Positions 1 to 9,645 of a stretch of DNA of 64,000 bases are shown here, one piece after another. The DNA is from Torreya grandis (Eukaryota; Streptophyta; Pinopsida; Cupressales; Taxaceae): positions 35,001 through 99,000 of the forward strand of contig JARHVA010008350.1 in assembly GCA_037957365.1 (NCBI GenBank), written 5' to 3'. The translations under genes were made by a program, and so were the position numbers. Every line of letters starts with the position of its first letter. Within the stretch, counting starts at the first letter, position 1. The notes under the pieces were generated by a model. The model saw only the letters and a program-made list of their open reading frames with translations, did not search any database and had not been told where the DNA came from.

Positions 1-1109
1 AATGTGTCTCATTTCTACTAAGGATTTATACAATGACTATGTATTTATTTCCATTTCCTATATTCATCATATAATCCATGATATTCCTACTTTATTATTA
101 TCATTTAATATATAAAAACACATTATTGATTTTTATTTTGTGAGTTACAGTTTAAGACTTGGATACAACTAGGACTTCATCACAAAATTTTATTAAACTC
201 GTATAGAAACTATGTGCCATTTTTTCGTATAAACAACCAAACTCTTCTAAATTATAGACTGACACAAGCACTAAGTTTGGTTTATCGTTTCTAGTTTTCA
301 CATCTCTTACTCTTATTTCATTTGACATATCTTTATTTGTGTTCTTATATTCCATTAATATTTTATTTCATTTACACATATTTGTTTGTGTCCTTATCTT
401 ACATTGATATTTCTCTCATTGTCATTTAAGTTTTCATCACTCAAATTTTCCTCACTTTAGACATATGTTAACAGTGTTATCTAATATTAATTTTGGTTTC
501 ACATTTTTATTTTATTTAATTACAATATAATTAATTACCATTCTCTTCGACCATGCATTTTTTTATATTTGATAGAAAAATAACAATGCATACATAATAC
601 ATTATATCATAGTATGCATAATAATAATAAAATGTGTTAAAAATAAAATAAATACATTTATAACATCCATGAGTCATCCATAACATATCTTTATATATGG
701 ATCAAAAGTTTTATACAATACAGCACAATATAATCATAGTACAAAGTAAAACTCTAAGGTTGAGGTCAATCATGAAGACATGCTACATTACCCATAGAGG
801 CATGGTAATGCCATCTATAATGTATGCATATATAATTATAGACAATTCACATCTCCTTGTAGATTATCCATCTAGACCAACACTTGTGTTAACTACATAG
901 TTATATATAAATGCATATCTCTCTCCTCAGCTATCAACTACCATGCTTGCAACTCTCATTTATCAACTTATAGTCAGACTTATAACAAGTTTCATATGAT
1001 AGTCTCTATATCTCTCATGATAACTCATTTCCCAATCAAAACCAACTAAAAAAATAAGGTGCTAAAGGTACCATGTGATCAACCATGTTCATAATATAAT
1101 GCTAAGGTA
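1..1109. other. AT-rich sequence without recognisable gene
   Basis: Nothing here resembles a known protein family. The only open frames are short (up to about 67 codons) and have ordinary AT-rich composition. The stretch is the 5' flank of the first LTR element. I see no LTR, PBS or polypurine tract in it. Confidence 0.6.
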
Positions 1110-1114
1110 GCAAA
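1110..1114. repeat. Target-site duplication GCAAA (left)
   Basis: GCAAA lies directly before the TGTCATG start of the left LTR and recurs directly after the right LTR at 5408-5412. A 5-bp duplication is the usual product of LTR-retrotransposon integrase, and a perfect match supports both element ends. Confidence 0.85.
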
Positions 1115-1718
1115 TGTCATGTCCCCTTTTTCATGGACATTGACAGACTTGATGATTAGCCTATTATGCGACCTTCGTAGGCTAATAGGATGGATAGAGG
1201 GTCATAATGGAGCTTGGCTTGGCTTCAATTTGTAGAATTCCTATAGTTGGCTTTCATTCAGGGTATTTTAGACACATTTGGCCTAAGCTCCTATTATTTA
1301 GGGATATTTGACATGCAACAGATCGCCTTTATTTTGGTATGGTCATGTGTGGGATCACTCCCTGATTCACCAGCTTTGATCGGTTCGAGGATCCGACGTA
1401 TATTGAGGGAGATATTAATATTTGATTGATTTAATCAAATATTAATTATTTGGTCTAATTTTAAAGTAGAAACCTAATGCAAATTTAAGAAACCCTAATT
1501 AGGGCAAGCATATCTTTTGAGGGTATAAGGGTTTCACATGGAGGCCATTATTGATCATGTATGAATTGATTATTGAATTGAAGACAGATATTGCTAAGGG
1601 TTTTCCCTGAGAAGACTGAGCCAAGGCTCCAAGATTCCATTTGCAGTGGAGAACGTCAACTCTTCATTGTGTGTGATTCAGAGGCTATGAAATATTAGCT
1701 AATCTATTGCCAAATTAA

Positions 1719-1850
1719 GAGATAGCTTCATCCAAAAGTTATCACAGAGGTTTCAGGTTTGAGAGATAGCTTCACCTAGAAGTTATCATAGTATTACAGG
1801 TATTTGAGAGATAACTTCACATAGAAGTTTATCACAGAGCTTTCCAGGTA
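1719..1850 (+). repeat. Three-copy ~44-bp tandem repeat inside the LTR
   Basis: The core GAGATAGCTTCA is followed by AGAAGTTATCA. It starts at 1719, 1763 and 1808 with small changes, and the same three copies are present in the right LTR from about 4706. It probably belongs to the LTR promoter or leader region. Its function is unknown. Confidence 0.7.
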
Positions 1851-2010
1851 TTTCTTGATTTAGTTTATGTTTTGTTTCAATAAATTATATAGAGAGAGAG
1901 ATCTACTATATTAGATACCATAGATTTCCAGATTAGGGATCAAACAGATAGGTTGTGCTAAATTGATGGCCGTACTAAATTTGTATAGGTCCGTACAGAT
2001 CCACGCAGAT

Positions 2011-2124
2011 ACCGACTTCGGCAAACAGAGATCCCTAGTGACCGACATCGGCCGTCTGAGGACCGATGTCGGCAGATAAGGACCCACAGAGACCGACGTC
2101 GGCAGTCTATCGACCGACGCCGGC
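2011..2124 (+). promoter_or_regulatory. Array of five CCGAC/GTCGG palindromes (DRE/CRT-like) in the 5' LTR
   Basis: Five 12-bp near-palindromes of the form ACCGAC-N-TCGGC start at 2011, 2041, 2062, 2092 and 2113. The spacing alternates 30, 21, 30 and 21 bp, so the array is a 51-bp repeat unit carrying two palindromes. Four keep ACCGAC on the + strand, and two also keep GCCGAC on the - strand. RCCGAC is the known core of the plant dehydration/cold-responsive element bound by DREB/CBF factors (family knowledge). Binding here is inferred. The site lies downstream of the only TATA-like stretch I see, so it could be a downstream enhancer or part of the leader. Confidence 0.55.
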
Positions 2125-2346
2125 GACTGTGTGTTTGACACAGTAGGCTGAGACTTCCAGATTCATATTTGTTTCTAGATTTGCACAAGATCAGGGTTTT
2201 AAAATAGTATTGTAATATTCTTTGAGGTACATGATAGAGATCTATTGTAATAGTCTGAGCAAATAAATAAGAAATTATATTGTGGTAATTTGTTTATTTG
2301 AATTGATATTCTGCAAGTTTGTATCCAGATCAGAGCTTTTATTATA

Positions 2347-2446
2347 GAAAAAGGATCCCCTAAGAAAGGGACATTACAGTGGTATCAGAGCATTTGTAGG
2401 AAAAAAGGAGCCCCTAAGTAAGGGACATCACAGTGGTATCAAAGCC
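2347..2446 (+). repeat. 54-bp direct duplication of LTR end plus PBS
   Basis: The block ending AAGGGACATTACAG-TGGTATCAGAGC (PBS-like at 2380) is repeated 54 bp downstream as AAGGGACATCACAG-TGGTATCAAAGCC (PBS at 2434). The inner copy is also present at the end of the right LTR (near 5353), so it has become part of the LTR itself. Confidence 0.75.
2434..2446 (+). other. Primer-binding site, initiator tRNA-Met type
   Basis: TGGTATCAAAGCC starts one base after the LTR end and matches the plant initiator tRNA-Met complement (TGGTATCAGAGCC) at 12 of 13 positions. It would prime minus-strand DNA synthesis. The mismatch is a G-to-A change. Confidence 0.8.
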
Positions 2447-2532
2447 AAATTCTTGCCATCCTGTTGGGCACATCAGAGCTATGTCTTGCCATCCTGTTGG
2501 GTAGTTTGGGTAGATTAAATCAGCAAAGTATC

Positions 2533-3867
2533 ATGATGACTTCATATACTCAAAAATAGTGGGACAATGATATGAAGAAGCTGGAACACAGTTTGAAGCA
2601 GTTGGATGAAACCCAGAGAAGGATGAATGAAATTCTTTCATACCCTACATTCAAAGTCAAATCCACACGGTATATGACAGTGAATGAGGAGTGGGAGTTA
2701 GTACCACCTCGAGTTCAGGAGTTTTTGCCTTTTGATCACTTTGTTAAGCTTAGGAGAGAGCACTACAGATCACTTAGATGGGGCAATAGCATGTCCCTTG
2801 ATTATTATGAGATAGGAGATAGTGAAGATGAGGATGAGTACGATGCTTGCACTCAGAGTGTAGAGGTGTGCTCATATGTTAGTGCACTGAGGGTTGATGA
2901 TCTCTCAGCTATGGCAGAGATTGTAGAAGAGTCCCAGGATCTGATTATTGCAGATGACACCCAGGAAAATGTAGTGGACAATTTTGAGGACTTAGTTTCA
3001 CCGATAGTTTCTTACAGTATGGAAGAGTTAGACAGTGATGCTACAGTTTTTGATACTCTGTATGTTGATATGAGCTTTGGAGTTGATTCACAGATTATGG
3101 ATGGTAGTATTACAGCAGTCAGTGATTCTGAGGCTATTATTTTGGACCATGCATCAGAGGAGGAGTGTGGGAGACAATCTAGCCAGTGCCATCATGTGTC
3201 TAATCAGCTGAGAGTTAGTGAGCGAGACATTGCCACCTCTTGTAAGCATTTTGATGTTGGTCGATAGTTGTTAGCAGTTTATGGATGGGGTTCTCCTACT
3301 AGCATTGAGCAGGGAGGTAGTTATTTGTCCTTGATAGAGATCCACTCTTTATGGGAGGCTATCCAGATTTTGAGATAGGACTATATGCAGTTGGTCACCG
3401 ACAGAGATTATCTTATAGAGTGGGGCAGCACAGCGTATGATGCATTATTGGCCAAGGAAGATAAGGTGAGTGAGCTTACTCAGCAGCTTGAGGTGACTTC
3501 TAAGATTCTTGAGAGTACGTAGTTAGCTTATGAGGAGTCACAATTTCATTTGGCTGAGATGACCATGGAGTTAGAGCATTTGTGGTCTTCACCAGCCCCA
3601 GACTCAGAGGTTAGTACATTGATTGTTGTTGGTGAGTACGTTCCTATAGTTGTAGCTGAAGAACATGTTGTTGAGGCTGACACACTGGTTTAGGATTTGG
3701 GAGTACCTAGTTTTGATGAGTTTGGGATACCAGTGGAGTCGAGTCTCCAAATTGATTCTTCTCACACATATGATAGTGTGGTACCGTTCACTGTGCCACC
3801 TTTATAGAGGGATCAGTTATGGGATGGATTGACACCATATTTTGTAGATGGAATTCACAGTTGCTAA
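2533..3867 (+). pseudogene. Single ORF of the compact LTR element, unknown protein, broken by six TAG stops
   Basis: From the ATG pair at 2533/2536 to TAA at 3865-3867 there is one continuous frame of 445 codons. It is interrupted by TAG at 2557, 3265, 3376, 3520, 3691 and 3805, with no frameshift. The longest uninterrupted piece is 2572-3267 (231 residues). The start is charged and helix-prone (MKKLEHSLKQLDETQRRMNE). A basic/aromatic stretch follows, then a strongly acidic run (DSEDEDEYD, about residue 100 of the full frame), and later a predicted coiled coil (about 3440-3590, with repeated leucine and glutamate). I see no CCHC knuckle, protease DSG/DTG, integrase or RT motif, so it is not a normal gag-pol. 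It could be a highly diverged gag-like structural protein or a captured host gene. Function unknown. Confidence 0.6.
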
Positions 3868-4087
3868 TTACATAGCCTATAGTATCGACACATCTAGGGC
3901 AGTTATGATTTCAGAGATTGGTTGAATTGCCTTCGCCAGTTTGATTATGGGTCCCTCTTTGTTCTACTTCTGATAATATTGTAGGTACTTGCATTGATTT
4001 ACAGCAGTGTAGAACATAACTACATTTGGGATCCAGGTGGATCGAGTGGTTCATTGTTCTAAGATTGCTTGGGGACAAGAAATTTTT

Positions 4088-4098
4088 GGAGGGGCGGA
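4088..4098 (+). other. Polypurine tract of the compact element
   Basis: GGAGGGGCGGA sits one base upstream of the right LTR. This is the expected primer site for plus-strand DNA synthesis, and it fixes the orientation as +. Confidence 0.75.
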
Positions 4099-4099
4099 T

Positions 4100-5407
4100 T
4101 GTCATGTCCCCTTTTTCATGGACATTGACAGACTTGATGATTAGCCTATTATGCGACCTTCGTAGGCTAATAGGATGGATAGAGGGTCATAATGGAGCTT
4201 GGCTTGTCTTCGATTTGCAGAATTCCTACAGTTGGCTTTCATTTAGGGTATTTTAGACACATTTGGCCTGAGCTCCTATTGTTTAGGGATATTTGACATG
4301 CAGTAGAGTGCCTTTATTTTTGGTATGGTCATGTGCGGGATCACTCCCTAATTTACTAGCTTTGATTGGTTCGAGGATCCGACGTATATTGAGGGAGATA
4401 TTAATATTTGATTGATTTAATCAAATATTAATTATTTGGTCTAATTTTAAAGTAGAAACCCTAATGCAAATTTAAGAAACCCTAATTAGGGCAAGCATAT
4501 CTTTTGAGGGAATAAGGGTTTCACATGGAGGCCATTATTGATCATGTATGAATTGATTATTGAATTGAAGACAGATTTTGCTAAGGGTTTTCCCTGAGAA
4601 GACTGAGCCAAGGCTCCAGGATTCCATTTGCAGTGGAGAACATCAACTCTTCATTGTGTGCGATTCAGAGGCTATGAAATATCAGCTGATCTATTGCCAA
4701 ATTGAGAGATAGCTTCATCCAGAAGTTATCACAAAGGTTTTAGGTTTGAGAGATAGCTTCACCCAGAAGTTATCATAGTATTACAGGTATTTGAGAGATA
4801 ACTTCACACAGAATTTTATCACAGAGCTTTCCAAGTATTTCTTGATTTAGTTTATGTTTTGTTTCAATAAATTATACAGAGAAAGATCTGTTGTATTAGA
4901 TACCATAGATTTCCAGATCAGGGATCAAACATATAGGTTGTGCTAAATTGGTAGCCGTACTAAGTCCGTACAGATCCACGCAAATATCGACTTCGGTAGA
5001 CAGAGATCCCCAGTGACTGACATCGGCCGTTTGAGGACCGACGTCAGTAGATAAGAACCCATAGAGACCGACGTTGGCAGTATATCGATCGACGTCAGCA
5101 ACTGTGTGTTTGACACAGCAGGCTGAGACTTCCAAATTCATATTTGTTTCCAGATTTGCATAAGATTAGGGTTTTAAAATAGTATTGTAATATTTTTTGA
5201 GGTGCATGACAGAGATCTATTGTAATAGTCTGAGCAAATAAATAAGAAATTATATTGTGGCAATTTGTTTATTTGAATTGATATTCTGCAAGTTTGTATC
5301 CAGATCAAAGCTTTTATTGTAGAAAAAGGAGCCTCTAAGAAAGGGACATTATAGTGGTATTAGAGCATTTGTAGGAAAAAAGGATCCCCTAAGTAAGGGA
5401 CATCACA
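4100..5407 (+). repeat. 3' LTR of the compact element
   Basis: This 1308-bp partner of the 5' LTR has the same TGTCATG start and CATCACA end. It keeps the 44-bp triplet repeat (from about 4706) and the five palindromes (4986, 5016, 5037, 5067, 5088) at exactly the same 30/21 spacing. More of its CCGAC cores have decayed by transitions than in the 5' copy. Confidence 0.88.
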
Positions 5408-5412
5408 GCAAA
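5408..5412. repeat. Target-site duplication GCAAA (right)
   Basis: A perfect match to 1110-1114, directly after the CATCACA end of the right LTR. Confidence 0.85.
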
Positions 5413-7201
5413 CCATGGAATATATCATGATGGGAAGTTTTGACCATGGTCACCCATCTAGTATCCTCCACTAAAACATCTAAAAAATTCAAGCCAAAAA
5501 TTACATTATATCTCACATGCAAATACATATCATCTATCTCTATATATCTACCTAAAAACAAAATAATCAAAATAAACCACATCTTAGTCACCAATAGTCA
5601 ATCTATATGTTCTGACACCAAACACCTCATGTAATGCATGGCTATGTAGTGGTTTAAAACCTTTATACTAACCAAGATGAATCACATGAGCATGATGTGA
5701 TATGATTTGAATCCACTTAATAGTAGACCAACTCAACATAGGTTGTATGACTAGGTCTCCCTATGGTTGTGGCTCTTCCTATGGCTACACTCAATCTTGT
5801 CTCTATCTCCATGGCTATGGTGGTGGATGTGGTATATGCTACTATGCTAAAATAGTTATTCATTTATCTCCTTACTCTCACCAATGTCATAATCTTAAAA
5901 TATTATTTTATGGGAACCTCTGTTGACATCCACACACCCACCACTCCATATTACTCTCTTATATGTCAAGCCAAAAATGTGAGACCCACTATATGAGTCA
6001 AGGAATGTGGTAACCCTAACTATCCTAGTACTTGAGGTACTAGATTTGGCTCCACCCACAATGGATAACGTCTATTAATCTTAAATAAACCATGTTCCTA
6101 AAAATTACATAGCCATGACTTCTAGTTATATACCATGTCCTGATATGACACAAAATAATCTCCCCATGTATCATACTAAGTAATGTCATTACATGTGGTA
6201 CAACACACAAAACATGGTCCTATTTTAAAATCCACATGAGAAGGATAACATCATCCAAAATATGAGATAGTCATGTTGTCTTATACATATAAAACTCATA
6301 AATATGACTTATAGAAAGAACAATGGACCCCATAGTCTATTGGATCCTATACAAAATACTATGAAAATCATGCACTAGTTGTACCCAAATCACATAACCA
6401 AAGCCATACAAGGTTCATTAATCCAAGATCAAGTGACACAAATATATAATATATAATGGTACATTCCCATACAACTTGGGATAGATAAATCAAGTTTTCA
6501 CAGGTACAATAATAGCCTTATAGATATCTACAATGACTAAATCATAGACATCAAAAAGACCAATTACCAACCCAAGAATGGACATATCTCTCATAACCTA
6601 TTTACCACAATGTTAAGGATCACATATCATTAGCTAAATCTAGGGTATTACACACCATTGGTGTGCTAGTAATAGGTAAACCTAATAATGTATGTACATC
6701 CACTAAGGTAATACACACTCAATGGTATGACCATTCACCACCCATCTAAACATTTTAGTTAGTCTCTCCCATGTTCTTGATAACATGGTGACTAATGTAA
6801 CACTCAATGGGATATATCACATTGTAATCACATAAAAATGCAATTTGTATAACTTGAGCGTGACTTGTGACATCTAAACCATAGGTCTTTCCTACTTGCT
6901 TACACAACCCACTAGGCATGTTTTCACTTCTTCCCGATGACTCGAAGCCTTCTTGAATCAACCCAAACTACCCCAAACTCCTCTCCTAAGCATAGAACTT
7001 TCCCCTAAGGTTCCTATCCCATTGGATAATAACACCATAATTTGGACTATAGCACTGAACCCTCGCGTGTCCACTTTTCAGCACTATTGTCTAAGTCACT
7101 CTTAGCCTCAAATGGTCAAATTTCCTTGGATCTTTATATTTTTCCCTATCAGCATAACATGAAGTCATCTAAGATCATCAGTTTTACTATAAAATCTTAT
7201 T
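5413..7201. other. Unassigned AT-rich region with a possible eroded minus-strand frame
   Basis: No family is recognised. On the minus strand a 68-codon frame (6755-6961) continues past its stop at 6755-6757 into roughly 45 further codons (to about 6620) broken by a few stops. I cannot match this to anything, and it may be chance. Near 7034-7090 a stretch beginning GGACTATAGCACTGA resembles part of the next element's LTR (around 12475-12545), suggesting an old fragment of a related LTR. Confidence 0.3.
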
Positions 7202-8038
7202 CAAGGGTCATTTAGAAGGTTTGGTAATCATTTAAAAGGCACAAGATAGAAATACACTAAGCACACTCAAAAAAATCTTCATATTCTCTATAAATAACCA
7301 ACCACTGTTATTTGCAACCTACTCAAGCTCCTTCATAAGTCACAAGTCATCTCAAGATTTCCAAAATTTGCATAACACTTGCATTACATACATAGGATTT
7401 AACAATACACATTTAATTTAGGAGAACTAAATTATCCTTGATCCCTCCTCAGAGTATTGGTATGTAGGTAGTATGCCCACAGATGGGCTATGAACATATG
7501 TTCAGTGCATAATACACACTAACCCCTTTTTCCAGTTGATTCAAGACCACTTGCCAAGACTAATGAGGAACTAAGACCCTAGAGGATATAATTAGTTGCA
7601 TACAGAGCTTCATAGATAATTGAGACCTGAGATTCCAGACACTAAGCCTCTCAAAGTATCAAAATAGAACCTAAAAATCTTAGAAGAAGAAAATTAGAGG
7701 GACTATAGCATCAAAATAGGATTATAGAACTAGACCCCAAAGTTTATAGTTTTTTATGCTACTATATAGGTAGAAAATAGACTTCCAGGTTCTATTTTTG
7801 ATAGTCTAACTAGTCAGCTCAACAATTTGTAGTTCTAGAATCCTCCATCTCTGTCTTGAAATCAGCTAAGTTTACTCTCTATCCCTTTGTTTTCTAATTT
7901 TAGAAATCAATTAAACACTTTTAGATTTAATAAATCATTAGCTTAATTAAGGCACATTTATTTACTAATTTTCCCCTTAATCTAGACCCTTTTACTATTT
8001 AAGAAATTAAACCTTAGTTTCCAAAAAATAGTAAAACA
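7202..8038 (+). repeat. 5' LTR of the old LTR element
   Basis: Homologous to 11976-12815 over its whole length, with many scattered transitions and small indels, so clearly older than the first element. The end ACA at 8036-8038 is fixed by the PBS two bases later. The start is taken from where similarity begins. Confidence 0.72.
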
Positions 8039-8040
8039 TT

Positions 8041-8053
8041 TGGTGAACCCGAC
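8041..8053 (+). other. Primer-binding site, tRNA-Trp-like
   Basis: TGGTGAACCCGAC would pair with a tRNA ending GTCGGGTTCACCA, which is how I recall plant tRNA-Trp ending. It lies at the expected two-base distance from the LTR end. The tRNA identity is from memory. Confidence 0.6.
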
Positions 8054-8269
8054 TTACTTCAAATTTTTGCACGAAAACCCTAAGAACCCTAGGGATATTT
8101 ATTTTTGATTTTTTGAAATTTTTTTCTAATTTTTCCAAAATTTAAAAATTAGAAAACTAAAAATTAATTGAAAATATTCTCATTAATAATAATGAATTTC
8201 ACTTATTTACACATGTTTCTTACATTTCTTGCAAATAATAAAGAAACCATCATTGGTCTTATCATGTAA

Positions 8270-9645
8270 ATGAATGATGAAGTCTATCATATGTTAGTAC
8301 AACATTTCATCCTTTGCATTTCATGTTTATGTTTCATTATATGGGATTATATTACAAAATTCATTGCTAAACATGCACAAGATCCTAAAATTCTTTTTAC
8401 ATATTCTCTTTCACTCATATTTAAAATTGTTCAAAATTATCTTGCTAAATTCATTCAAAATGTCACATTGCATATCAAAATTTTATATGAATTTATGCAA
8501 AAATTCATGTTCTCTATCCTTTGCTCCCTATTCTTCATATGGAAAATGGTTCAAATTTATCTTGATAAATGAATTCAAAATGTCACATTGCATATCAAAA
8601 GTTTATATGCCTTTATGCAGAAATTCATCTTCTCTATCCTTTGCTCCCTATTCTTCATATGGAAAATGTTTCAAATGTATCTTGACAAATGCATTAAAAA
8701 TGTCATGTTACATATCAAAATTTATATGTATTCATACACACATTCATGATTTATATCACTTGATCTCTATATCTCATGAGGAAAAAATTTCATGACTTAC
8801 TTGTAAAACATAATAGAAATGTCATGATTCAAGTCAAAGTTTTCTATTCATTAATGCACAATTCCATGCTTTCTATCCATTATTCCCTATCTATCATGTG
8901 GTATGTTATTTATAAACATATTGGTATACATGGTTTCTATTTAGATGTATCTAAATCTTTGAATAATTTTAAGTATCTCCATATCACTACTAGACACAAT
9001 CAAACACTAGAAGTTATATCTATCCCTCCTCTCTTCAAACATGGTTCATCTAGCTTTTATTCCACACCTACTACTAGATCTATGCCTATAGTCGATTATG
9101 TGGTATATGATATCACTTGAGTTTATGAAGATAGGCAGGTTGATTACACTCATGGTTATAGCTTTATCACTCAGGATAACACCTCTTTTGATCTAGTGTC
9201 AACTTCTCCACTTTTTACAGTTCCTCTAGTCCAAATTTAGCCACAGTCAAGACCTTCATTGCTAGCACAAAGAGTTCATACACCTATAAAGCTTCAATAT
9301 TCTAGACAACTTTAAACTACCATATTCACACCCAGGGTAGTCTCATTGAGATCTCATGCATCTACACATAGAGCATCTATTCACAAAGCTTCTCCTACTA
9401 CCAGATGGGTCCCTAAGAGCCCTATAGTTACATCCACTTATCAAAGTTACAAAGAGACACCATAATCAGTTCCAACTATAGGCATTTTAGAGAACTTACA
9501 ACATACATAGATTTTATAACCATAGTCTTAGAATTTCCATCATGTTTCAAAATTACACATGATACTTCTTTTTAATACAAGACAACATGATAGGGAGTCT
9601 CATCCAAGACTCATCGATTAGTATCATTCCTTCTAGTATTGACTG
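8270..9645 (+). pseudogene. Degenerate ORF encoding ~40-residue repeats plus a Ser/Thr-rich tail
   Basis: The frame opens with ATG at 8270. It carries aromatic-rich repeats of about 40 residues with a core like FSILCSLFFIWKM and a conserved tryptophan. Two units (about 8459-8578 and 8579-8698) are nearly identical; earlier and later units are more diverged. One TGA (at 8570) and a single-base deletion near 8715-8725 break the frame. Reading resumes in the 8776-9120 frame, which holds another recognisable unit, and continues with several stops to about 9630 as a Ser/Thr/His-rich segment. It occupies the place where gag is expected, but no gag, CCHC or protease motif is visible. I do not recognise the family; the hydrophobic repeats could be membrane-associated. 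Confidence 0.45.
8339..8860 (+). repeat. 120-bp tandem repeats inside the old LTR element
   Basis: The block containing CAAAATGTCACATTGCATAT recurs at 8459, 8579, 8699 and, diverged, 8819, exactly 120 bp apart. A weaker copy precedes it. Because 120 is a multiple of three, the repeat keeps the reading frame, giving 40-residue protein repeats. Confidence 0.75.

Larger units (their letters stand above)
1115..2432 (+). repeat. 5' LTR of the compact element
   Basis: This 1318-bp LTR runs from TGTCATG to CATCACA and matches 4100-5407 along its length. It contains a three-copy ~44-bp tandem repeat (from 1719), an AT-rich TATA-like stretch near 1880, five CCGAC-type palindromes (2011-2124), an AATAAA-rich stretch near 2255 and a PBS-like sequence at 2380. 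The end is set by the match to the right LTR and its TSD, not by the first PBS-like site. Confidence 0.88.
1115..5407 (+). mobile_element. Compact non-autonomous LTR retrotransposon (4.3 kb), structurally complete
   Basis: Two long direct repeats, 1115-2432 and 4100-5407, flank an internal region of about 1.67 kb. Both begin TGTCATGTCCCC and end CATCACA. A perfect 5-bp target duplication, an initiator-Met-type primer-binding site at 2434 and a purine tract at 4088-4098 are all in the expected places, so the element runs on the + strand. The interior has room for only one coding region (2533-3867). It shows no zinc knuckle, protease, integrase, RT or RNase H motif. It must therefore have been moved by proteins of another element. 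By eye the two LTRs are very similar and differ mainly by C/T and G/A transitions, which suggests a fairly recent insertion. I cannot assign it to a superfamily from the sequence. Confidence 0.88.

Noticed and set aside
2533..3867. Genetic-code change or TAG readthrough
   Set aside because: The window is plant nuclear DNA with ordinary decay, and CAG-to-TAG transition explains the stops more simply. Kept only as an alternative.
8459..8860. CRISPR-like array
   Set aside because: The 120-bp units are contiguous, diverged and keep a reading frame. There are no short repeats separated by unique spacers.
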